DNA from: Haliscomenobacter sp040401995
GTDB taxonomy: Bacteria > Bacteroidota > Bacteroidia > Chitinophagales > Saprospiraceae
Direction of reading: 5' to 3'
Assembly (NCBI GenBank): GCA_040401995.1
Contig: JBBANM010000024.1
Span: 12,787-76,786 of the forward strand
Length of the DNA: 64,000 bases
Below, one piece after another: positions 8,942 to 15,926 of this stretch. The notes under the pieces are model-generated. The model was not told the origin of the DNA. It searched no databases and saw nothing but the letters and a program-made list of their open reading frames with translations. Within the stretch, counting starts at the first letter, position 1. Each line of letters begins with the position of its first letter. Both the position numbers and the translations under genes were made by a program.

Positions 8942-9622
8942 CTACCGGCTACGGAAGGTCAGACCAATGGCCGAGCGGGGGAAGCCGTCGATCTGATGGC
9001 GATTGCGATGGGCGCGGGCTGCTTTGCGGTTGGAAAATGGGCCAATCAGTACTTTCCAGGGGATCATAGCGCCCTCATCAACGGCCACGTATACGTTTAA
9101 TTTCGTTTGACTGCGCCAGTCGTCATAGTGTTGGAAGGCGTGCTCCGCGGCTTCAAAGGCATTGACTTGGATGAACCACTTCAACTGGAGCGAAGTGGAA
9201 GGCACTCGTTGTGCGGTTTTGGAGCGGGGTAGGGGATCGGGTTGGGTCGGCACAGGTGGTAGGGGTTCGGGCTGCTCAATGACTAGGGAAAATGGGGTTT
9301 CTTGCTCGATGGGAGTTCGTGGTGCTGGCGGTAATGGCGCAGATTCAAGGGATTGCAGCGTTTTCTTTTTGCTCCAAGCCGTTGGCCAAACCGTATTGAG
9401 CCACCAATAGCTCATTCCGCTTAGCAGTAGGGTGATGGCAATACCCACGCCCATGCTTACTTTGGCCAATCGGGATAGAAAGTTTTCCGCCATTCGGTCT
9501 TTCATGGGGACCATTCTGGTGAAAATTTTGCGCACGGGTGCACGCAGGCGCCGGGCGAGCAGGGCGCTAAGGGTAACGCATAGGCCAATTTTGACCCACA
9601 AAGAGATGATTGCTATACTCAT
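8942..9622 (-). CDS. SPOR-domain single-pass membrane protein
   Basis: The 226-residue protein begins with a hydrophobic segment (residues 1-24), then a basic stretch and a clear transmembrane helix near residues 53-76 (VSMGVGIAITLLLSGMSYWW). A proline-rich linker of about 50 residues leads to a C-terminal SPOR-like domain (residues about 147-226: LQLKWFIQVNAFEAAEHAF ... KVLIGPFSNRKAARAHRNRH). SPOR domains bind denuded peptidoglycan at division sites (known family). It lies between cas6 and the sigma/RT/cas1 genes but ends in its own terminator, so a CRISPR role is unproven. It may be an unrelated gene trapped in the locus or a membrane-linked accessory protein. Confidence 0.7.
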   Translation of the reverse strand: MSIAIISLWVKIGLCVTLSALLARRLRAPVRKIFTRMVPMKDRMAENFLSRLAKVSMGVGIAITLLLSGMSYWWLNTVWPTAWSKKKTLQSLESAPLPPAPRTPIEQETPFSLVIEQPEPLPPVPTQPDPLPRSKTAQRVPSTSLQLKWFIQVNAFEAAEHAFQHYDDWRSQTKLNVYVAVDEGAMIPWKVLIGPFSNRKAARAHRNRHQIDGFPRSAIGLTFRSR

Positions 9623-10374
9623 AGAGATTGATGATGGAAGGTGAAGAAAAATTTACACAGATTCCTCAACCTTTCGCGCGGTAGGTGTTGCTTTATGGAC
9701 GGTTTGAAGGGGGCAAAACTTTCAGAGGGTGGTGGTTTTTTTGGTGGGTAGGATTAAGTGCTGGGATGCTCCGCCAAAATTAAACTAGCGGTAGGAAATG
9801 CTTAGGTAAAGTGAATTCAGAGATTCTCGATGGCTGAATCAATGTTCATGCGGTGGCTAGCGCGACTTGGTACTAAAAGATGACCATCTTTTATATATGG
9901 ATTCGCCACTAGCGTGGCTTTGGTGCGACAGAAGGGCGCTAGCCCTGTATCCGTTTTTAGAAATTTTGACCATTGGTTCTTTCGAGCCTCGTAGCGGCGG
10001 CACGATTCGGTTTGTTTTTATAACGCAAACCTGCAAATAGCCAGCTATACTTTGTTAAAATGAAATAACAATTCAAGAAATTTAATCAATTTCTTTGCGC
10101 GAAATCAATTGAATATCAGTTGTATAGATTAATTATTAACCTCGATCCTTTGTCTAAAAACAGGAATTTTCGGTTTTTTTTAATGGTAATTGAAAGTTTT
10201 AAGGATTTCATTTCGTCTTATGTGCAGATACTTAAGATAATTCGTAGGAAAATATCCATTCAGTCAACAGAAGTTTTTAACATGCGTCCCTAGCCCGTAA
10301 TTCCTGCTTTTTCAGGCATTTCGAACCCCCGAATTGGATTCTTTTTAGCGCCAATTTGGATCAAAACCAATTAC
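9623..10374. other. 752-bp intergenic region without a recognisable gene
   Basis: No plausible coding frame was found on either strand. There is a small hairpin around AAAAGATGACCATCTTTTAT (about 9877-9896). The AT-rich part from about 10020 probably carries the divergent promoters for the SPOR gene and the 118-aa gene, but no clear TAnnTTTG box was found. Confidence 0.6.
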
Positions 10375-10731
10375 ATGACCAGGCCAGCTTATCCAAAGTT
10401 ACCCACTTCAACGACTAGTACGCTGGAGGAGGTGCTGCGCGATCTGGTACCGCAGGCATTAGAACAACCTGCTGCCCATCGCGCTATCCGGCGTTTTGTT
10501 TTCAAAAAAACGACAATTAACCGCTACCGCGTCTCTCGGGTGCAAAAGGCAATTTTTTACAAACACGCATTGCCTTGCCCGGAGATGAAAGACATTTTGA
10601 CCACGACCCTCATCGGCGCGCAACGGTATGCCAAGGAACATCACCTTGCAAATGCTGAAGAAATGGATCAACACCTACAAGCACATCAAGAAAAATTTGC
10701 AAAGCTGATTGAAAAACTGAAGGAGCAGTAA
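10375..10731 (+). CDS. Hypothetical protein, 118 aa, in the CRISPR adaptation region
   Basis: I do not recognise this protein. It is basic, with no signal peptide or membrane segment, and appears mostly helical. A central patch (HRAIRRFVFKKTTINRYRVSR) is rich in Arg/Lys, and the C-terminal 35 residues (NAEEMDQHLQAHQEKFAKL ...) could form a coiled coil. It is followed by its own terminator (10788-10822) and then the sigma-factor gene. Its codon use resembles its neighbours. Its position suggests a possible nucleic-acid-binding or regulatory role, but nothing in the sequence proves one. Confidence 0.6.
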   Translation: MTRPAYPKLPTSTTSTLEEVLRDLVPQALEQPAAHRAIRRFVFKKTTINRYRVSRVQKAIFYKHALPCPEMKDILTTTLIGAQRYAKEHHLANAEEMDQHLQAHQEKFAKLIEKLKEQ

Positions 10732-10787
10732 AGACCGTTCCATTATTTTTAATTGAAGTAAAAAATTGCACATCACAAATCCAGTGA

Positions 10788-10822
10788 AAAGAGGCTTTCT
10801 CCTAGTAGAAGGCCTTTTTTGT
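10788..10822 (+). terminator. Terminator after the 118-aa gene
   Basis: AGGCTTTCT pairs with AGAAGGCCT (one G-T wobble) around a short loop, followed by TTTTTT. It separates the unknown gene from the sigma-factor gene. Confidence 0.7.
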
Positions 10823-10923
10823 GTCCATTACCTGCCATTTTTTTTTCGCTCTATGAAAGTTTATAGCCCTATTCAACGTCATCTAAAAGGTAGTTTCATT
10901 TTTAACTTTTTCAAATAGGAGCT

Positions 10924-11448
10924 ATGTATGCCACTTTCCCACATTCCGCCTTTTCAAGCGCTGAAGCTTTCGTCCAGGAAGTTTACAAGTGCCACAAACA
11001 CTGGACGCTTTTTCTCTACGGCCAGGTCAACAAAAACCAGCGCCACCTGGTCGATGATGTTTTACAAGAGTTCTACATCACGGTATTTAGAAAATGGAAT
11101 CAGATTCCTCACGGGAATCACTCCCAAATGTTCTCTTGCCTCTACAAAATGTTGCGCAACGAGCACATCAACCTACTGCGTCGAGAACGAAGTTGCGACC
11201 ACCTCGAAGATCTATCCCCGCCCAATCAACCGGCAGGTCCTATTTACCACCTTTGTTATACGGACTTGTTGGAGGACACTTTCCGGAAAATAGAACAAAT
11301 GGTGACTCCGCAAGATTTTGAAATCCTGCAAATGAAAACGCTGGGTTGGCCCAGCGAAGACATCGCCGAAAAACTGGACGTTAAGCGGTCTTTTGTTGAT
11401 GTACGCCTGCACCGCACCAGAAAGAAATTGTACCCCTATTTTGACTGA
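10924..11448 (+). CDS. ECF-like sigma-70 family factor
   Basis: The 174-residue protein has a sigma2-like region (DDVLQEFYITVFRKW, with MLRNEHINLLRRE resembling region 2.4) and a C-terminal sigma4 helix-turn-helix (MVTPQDFEILQMKTLGWPSE, then DIAEKLDVKRSFVDVRLHRTRKKL). The length is usual for ECF sigma factors. An AGGAG motif precedes the ATG closely, unusual for this phylum. No anti-sigma gene is adjacent. It lies 388 bp upstream of the reverse transcriptase and on the same strand as the adaptation genes, so it could control them, but no target promoter motif could be derived from one site. Confidence 0.8.
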   Translation: MYATFPHSAFSSAEAFVQEVYKCHKHWTLFLYGQVNKNQRHLVDDVLQEFYITVFRKWNQIPHGNHSQMFSCLYKMLRNEHINLLRRERSCDHLEDLSPPNQPAGPIYHLCYTDLLEDTFRKIEQMVTPQDFEILQMKTLGWPSEDIAEKLDVKRSFVDVRLHRTRKKLYPYFD

Positions 11449-11836
11449 AATTGGCGCTCAAGATCGCTGTAAATCCTCAAGTAAAAGGATAACTAAACCC
11501 TATTCTAAACCCCCTGAACCCCTTGATCTCTCGCTTCGATCAATCAATCTTAGTTTGGTATTTTGACTACAATCGGGTGTTCTTCAATCGGGCTTTTAAA
11601 TTGAGCTTTGGATTGAACATGCTAGAGTAAGCTAACAATATATGGTTGGTAATACTGCCGCATCATGCGGTTGGTATACGGCACCTCAGCGAGTTATTAA
11701 CATACGTGAATGCTGATATTATAACTGCATTTAAGGGCTGTAACCAACCTTGTAGAGGCGCGATTAATCGCGACTTGCTTCCTTCTCTTCCCCCGTTCTC
11801 CCCATTCATTCTTCACCCATCAATCCCAACACTGTT
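11449..11836. other. Intergenic region before the RT, with inverted repeat 11644-11749
   Basis: No gene is seen. GGTTGGTAA (from 11644) is mirrored by TAACCAACC (11741-11749), bracketing about 106 nt that include a CCGCAT/ATGCGG hairpin. Retron ncRNAs lie upstream of their RT and are bracketed by such a1/a2 repeats, so this is the best upstream position for an msr-msd, but the stem is short. A dispersed GCGATTAATCGC palindrome follows at 11751. Confidence 0.35.
11751..11774. repeat. Dispersed palindrome, TGTAGAGGCGCGATTAATCG-type, copy 1
   Basis: A REP-like short palindrome. Similar copies are at 18580-18603 (inverted), 26445-26468 and 57760-57783. The core is GCGATTWATCGC preceded by TGTAGAG. 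Confidence 0.7.
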
Positions 11837-12883
11837 ATGGAGAAAAAAACCAAACAACAACACCAGCAAAACAAGGCGGTGTTTTGTAGCATGAATAGCC
11901 TCAATGAACTGGCCAGGTTATTGCGTACGGATCAACGCAAACTTCAGCTCATGTCTTCCCAACCCAGCTATACCTCATTTTCGATTCCCAAAAAAGGGGG
12001 CGGCGAGCGCCAAATTGAAGCGCCGTCCGAAGAGCTAAAGAAAGCCCTGGGTTTGCTCAATCGCTATTTGCAAAGCGTGTACCTGTTTGAAAAAACCAAT
12101 GCAGCTTATGGGTTTGTAGTAGGCGTGAAAAACGACGACGACCGGCGCAATGTGCTGACCAATGCCCGCAAACACCTCGGTAAACCCTATCTGCTCAACA
12201 TCGACCTGGAAGATTTTTTTCACACCATTAGTCAAGAGCGGATAGTGAAGCTGTTCCAAGGGTCGCCCTTTGGTTTCAAACGCGACTTGCCCGATATTTT
12301 AGCCAATTTGGTTACCTATCATGGCCGCTTACCGATGGGAGCGCCCACATCGCCGGTATTGTCGAACCTGGTATGCCGGGAATTGGATGAAGCATTGATC
12401 GCTTTTTCCAAAAACATGCTTTGGACCTACACTCGTTATGCCGACGACATGAGTTTTTCGGCCAAATTGCTGATTGCCGAGGAAAAGATGGAATCGGTTT
12501 GTAGCATTATTGAAAAAGAAGGTTTCAAGATCAATGGCCGGAAATTGAAATTATACGGCCCCGATGAACCCAAAATTGTAACTGGATTGCTGATTGAACA
12601 AACCGATGTAACGCTAGCACCTGATTACCTCGATCTGTTGACCACTGAAGTAGCGCGGCTCGAAGAAATTATGCGCGCCCAAAACGAACAAGGGCACCTG
12701 AGTACCCGCTGGGTAGAACAGTTTAAGTTGCAAATCCGCGGAAGGCTCAATTTTGCCAGTTTTGTGCTCAAAAAAAATGATGAACGCGTAGTAGCTATTA
12801 AAGACGCTTTTTACCGCGCCGTCAATCCGCCGCCAGAAGAATTTGGAGCGGTCAGCTGGCGGAGTTTTCCTTATAATTTTTAG
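11837..12883 (+). CDS. Retron-type reverse transcriptase in CRISPR adaptation module
   Basis: The 348-residue RT has the catalytic YADD at 201-204, a first aspartate in NIDLEDFF (D123), and LPMGAPTSPVLSN at 165-177. Two retron hallmarks are visible: NARKH (NAxxH) at 109-113 and VTG in PKIVTGLL near residue 254. It is not fused to Cas1; cas1 follows on the same strand after 428 bp containing a large hairpin. RTs beside type III cas1 let spacers be taken from RNA (known for several lineages). An alternative is that it is a true retron whose ncRNA is nearby. A second start is possible at Met19. No maturase or other domain is seen. Confidence 0.9.
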   Translation: MEKKTKQQHQQNKAVFCSMNSLNELARLLRTDQRKLQLMSSQPSYTSFSIPKKGGGERQIEAPSEELKKALGLLNRYLQSVYLFEKTNAAYGFVVGVKNDDDRRNVLTNARKHLGKPYLLNIDLEDFFHTISQERIVKLFQGSPFGFKRDLPDILANLVTYHGRLPMGAPTSPVLSNLVCRELDEALIAFSKNMLWTYTRYADDMSFSAKLLIAEEKMESVCSIIEKEGFKINGRKLKLYGPDEPKIVTGLLIEQTDVTLAPDYLDLLTTEVARLEEIMRAQNEQGHLSTRWVEQFKLQIRGRLNFASFVLKKNDERVVAIKDAFYRAVNPPPEEFGAVSWRSFPYNF

Positions 12884-12923
12884 CACATGGCGGAACTAGT
12901 TACTATCCAAACACACTCTAAAA

Positions 12924-13078
12924 TTCCCGAAGGGAATGTATGTTTATAGCAGATAGTACCAGTGTTGTCCCAATCCTGAAGGGATTATATGTTTATCCTT
13001 GGCATATAAACATATAATCCCTTCAGGATTGGGGAAAAGCCCCTAGACCGTGCTATAAATATACATTCCCTTCGGGAA
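12924..13078. repeat. Nested double hairpin between RT and cas1
   Basis: An outer 28-bp inverted repeat (12924-12951 with 13051-13078, one mismatch) encloses an inner perfect 28-bp inverted repeat (12969-12996 with 13006-13033, 9-nt loop). The outer arm starts TTCCCGAAGGGAATG and the inner arm starts CCCAATCCTGAAGGGATT. Both arms share the GAAGGGA core. It could be a REP/MITE-like element or a structured RNA related to the neighbouring RT. The rest of 12884-13311 shows no gene. Confidence 0.9.
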
Positions 13079-13311
13079 TACAATAGCGCCTGGATAGTTG
13101 TGGTTAAATGTTATGTTTTTTGTATTGATAATCATATTTTTGTGTTGGTTTAAAATCCCCAGCCCCTAAAGATGAGCCCAGTGTGCTAGACTTTAATACC
13201 GTACCTTTTTTCATTAAGAAGCAGCTTGCGAAACTTTACCGAGAATAGGAATTCTCCAAACCGACTTTCTCCTGATCCATCTTCCATTCTTCGCCTTCAA
13301 ATACCATCTCC

Positions 13312-14295
13312 ATGCAACTCATTTTAGATTCCCGGGGCTTACAGCTTCAAAAAAAGGGCAACCTATTTGAAGTAGTAAGCGAAAAAGGCAGTCGCAGCAT
13401 TAGCCCGGCTAAGCTGACCAGTATTGCCATTACTTCCACCGTGGTTTTACATACCGATGCCATTGTGTTATCGATCAAAAATAAGATCCCGATCCTTTTT
13501 TTTGATCGAATTGGCAAAGCACGCGCACGGTTGTGGAGCCCTTACTTTGAGAGCATTGCCACCCTGCGCCGCCAGCAGGTACACTTTGCCGAAACCACCG
13601 AAGCCACCAGTTGGATGGTGGATTTGTTTTTGCTCAAAACCGATAGTCAAATCGCCAACCTCCGTTTTTTGGCGACAAAAGTAGGCGGGCAACGCACCAC
13701 CCTCGATTCGGCGGCGGATCTTATAAAACAGCAAGCCCGCCAATTTGAACAGTTTCGGGAACAACTCATTGAAGAATGTCGCAACAATATCATGGGTACC
13801 GAGGGCGCTATTGCCCGCATGTATTGGCAAGCGCTCGGCGGAGCCTTGCCTCGGCAGTACGCCTTTACCAAACGCACCCGCCAACCGGCTGAAGACATCT
13901 TTAATGCTGCGCTGAATTATTGTTATGGCATGTTGTATAGCATTGTAGAAGGCGGGGTTTTTGCGGCCGGTCTTGATCCCTTTCTAGGCTTGCTTCATAC
14001 CGACGAATACCGCAAACCCACCCTGGTGTTTGACCTGATCGAGCCATTCCGAGCCTGGATAGATCGGATTTTGATCCAAGAATGTTTGGAAAACCGCCTG
14101 CAAAAAGACTTTTTTACCCGCAATCAACACGGCATCTACCTCAACAAAGCCGGCAAAGCCTACCTTATTCCTTTCTTTAATGATTTTTTGCGCTCCGAGT
14201 GCAATTACTTTAGCCGCGATTCCAGCGTTCGCAACCACATTTACTACCTCGCCGGTTTATTGGCACAGCGGATTCGCTCAGCTCAAGAGGCCTGA
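13312..14295 (+). CDS. cas1: Cas1 spacer integrase
   Basis: Cas1 with Cas2 inserts new spacers at the leader end of arrays. The 327-residue protein has the expected metal-binding residues: E164 (MGTEGAIARMYW), H229 (GLLHTDEYRKP) and E244 (LVFDLIEPFR). The N-terminal beta domain (residues 1-90) is standard and there is no RT or Cas6 fusion. It is followed after 97 bp by a DUF1016 nuclease and then cas2, all on the same strand. The two leaders are so alike that this one integrase probably serves both arrays (inference). Confidence 0.96.
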   Translation: MQLILDSRGLQLQKKGNLFEVVSEKGSRSISPAKLTSIAITSTVVLHTDAIVLSIKNKIPILFFDRIGKARARLWSPYFESIATLRRQQVHFAETTEATSWMVDLFLLKTDSQIANLRFLATKVGGQRTTLDSAADLIKQQARQFEQFREQLIEECRNNIMGTEGAIARMYWQALGGALPRQYAFTKRTRQPAEDIFNAALNYCYGMLYSIVEGGVFAAGLDPFLGLLHTDEYRKPTLVFDLIEPFRAWIDRILIQECLENRLQKDFFTRNQHGIYLNKAGKAYLIPFFNDFLRSECNYFSRDSSVRNHIYYLAGLLAQRIRSAQEA

Positions 14296-14392
14296 TTGCA
14301 TGGTTTTTAACTTACAGCAACGTAGTTCATTTACTTGCTAGAGTGATAATCTTTGACGGTCCCTGCCCAACCATTTAAATCCAACCGCTGTC

Positions 14393-15244
14393 ATGCATGA
14401 TTTACTCCAATCCCTTCAAACCAGCCCGCCTGGCTCGGTGCTGCTGCGCAATTGGCAAGTAGGCCGCTACCTCCATCAGCAGCTGGTGCAGTCGAGCCAA
14501 CCCGGCACGCTACCAGAATACAACAAAATGCTAGCGCCTACGCCTATGCGCGGGATGGCCGCGCAACTGGAACGATTTTATCGATTGTACCCGAGTGCCG
14601 AATCGTTGATCCCAACCCTATCCTGGGGGCACTACCGGGCGGTATTGCGCCTATCCGATAGCGCACAACGCGCGTTTTACCTACGTTGCGCCCAGCAAGG
14701 ATACTGGAGCGTGGGGCATTTGGAACGGCAAATTAAAACCGATTGGCAACTGCGTCAATTGCCCCCGCCTGGCGATGTAAGTACTGATCAATGGTCATTG
14801 GACTGGCTGCGCAAACCCGTGGTATTGGATTTTGTAGCGCCAGGCAAAATAACCAGCGAACGGGACTTAGAACAACACCTCATTGACCATCTGAGTCTTT
14901 TTTTGTTGGAATTGGGAACTGGATTAGCCTTTGTTGCCCGTCAGATGCGTTTGCAGGTATCAGTCGGTAAAACCTACGTGATCGACCTGGTTTTTTACCA
15001 TTACCGCCACCGCCATTTTGTATTGTTGGAACTCAAACTTGGCGAGCTCACGGCCCAAGACATCGGCCAACTGGACACCTATGTTCATTTTTTTGACGAT
15101 CTCTGGAAAGCGCCCACCGATGGGCCCACCATCGGTATTTTGCTATGCCGCAAGCTAGATGAAAACCTGGTGCAACACTCCCTACTGCACAACAGCCGTA
15201 CTCGATTTGCGCTGCCGTATCAATACGGTTTGGCGCGGCTATGA
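14393..15244 (+). CDS. DUF1016/YhcG-type PD-(D/E)xK nuclease between cas1 and cas2
   Basis: The N-terminal half (residues 1-140) matches the helical DUF1016 N-domain (LIPTLSWGHYRAVLRL ... AQQGYWSVGHLERQI). The C-terminal half has a PD-(D/E)xK core: D198 in TYVIDLVFYH, E213-x-K215 in LLELKLG and a following Q226. The total of 283 residues is shorter than typical YhcG proteins. Its position between cas1 and cas2 is where Cas4, also of PD-(D/E)xK fold, sits in other systems. It may therefore trim prespacers, but that is inference. An alternative is an unrelated defence or repair nuclease captured in the operon. No Cas4-type cysteine cluster is present. Confidence 0.85.
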   Translation: MHDLLQSLQTSPPGSVLLRNWQVGRYLHQQLVQSSQPGTLPEYNKMLAPTPMRGMAAQLERFYRLYPSAESLIPTLSWGHYRAVLRLSDSAQRAFYLRCAQQGYWSVGHLERQIKTDWQLRQLPPPGDVSTDQWSLDWLRKPVVLDFVAPGKITSERDLEQHLIDHLSLFLLELGTGLAFVARQMRLQVSVGKTYVIDLVFYHYRHRHFVLLELKLGELTAQDIGQLDTYVHFFDDLWKAPTDGPTIGILLCRKLDENLVQHSLLHNSRTRFALPYQYGLARL

Positions 15245-15277
15245 CCCTTTCTTCCATTCTTTAAAACCATCCAATTT

Positions 15278-15580
15278 ATGCCACACCTCATCTGCTACGA
15301 CATCACCGCTGACGGCCTGCGGGCCAAGCTCAGCAAAAAGATCAACGAAAGCGGTTTGGATCGTATCAACAAATCAGTATATTTAGGAACCATAGGAGAC
15401 AGTTCATTGAATATGCTGGAACAAGGCCTGGCCAAACTGGTACAGGAGCAAGGCGGCGCCGACGATAGTTTAATCGTGCTCCCCGTTACGATTCACCAAG
15501 TGGAAGAAATGCGGATCTATGGCCGCATTGACCCCGAGCGGGAGGAATTGACGGGTGAAAAAAGTACCCTAATTTTGTAA
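15278..15580 (+). CDS. cas2: Cas2
   Basis: A 100-residue partner of Cas1 in spacer integration. The ferredoxin-like fold starts HLICYDITADGLRAKLSKKI with the conserved D8. NKSVYLGTIGDSSLNMLEQG and DDSLIVLPVT follow. It starts 33 bp after the DUF1016 nuclease gene and lies directly upstream of the leader of array B. It is somewhat longer than minimal Cas2, with a charged C-terminal tail (RIDPEREELTGEKSTLIL). Confidence 0.92.
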   Translation: MPHLICYDITADGLRAKLSKKINESGLDRINKSVYLGTIGDSSLNMLEQGLAKLVQEQGGADDSLIVLPVTIHQVEEMRIYGRIDPEREELTGEKSTLIL

Positions 15581-15670
15581 AACGGGCATAAAAACGTCAA
15601 CCCGGAGCATTGATTTTTTATCATATGTTTTTGCAAAGAATTGACGGTTAATTTGCTACGTATTATCATT

Positions 15671-15926
15671 TAGGGCAGATTCAAAAAAGGTGGGAAACGG
15701 CATTTTTTGAATCTTATTTTTGCGCCTTTATTTCGTATAATGAATTGAAATTCTTATTTTTAGAGACAGGTTGTTCCAATTTTCGCCACTGATTCGCGTA
15801 CCAATGGAGCCTGTTTTTATCAATATTTTATGAATGCAAAAATACCCATATACATGTATTATGACAATTCTAGCCGTTTTTTGACGATGCAATTGTTTGT
15901 AATACAGTTGCTTGAAGAAAGTAAGG
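15671..15926 (+). promoter_or_regulatory. Leader of array B
   Basis: Inverted copy of the array A leader, ending in GAAAGTAAGG at the first repeat. Differences from leader A are clustered in the last 60 bp (AATTCTAGCCGTTTTTTGACG against the array A version) and around 15695-15750. It starts 90 bp after cas2. Confidence 0.85.

Noticed and set aside
12924..13078. Annotating the double hairpin as a retron ncRNA
   Set aside because: It lies downstream of the RT and its arms resemble dispersed GAAGGGA-type repeats; without copy number or transcript data it is kept as a repeat with an open role.
14393..15244. Calling the nuclease between cas1 and cas2 Cas4
   Set aside because: There is no cysteine cluster, and the N-terminal half matches DUF1016, not Cas4.
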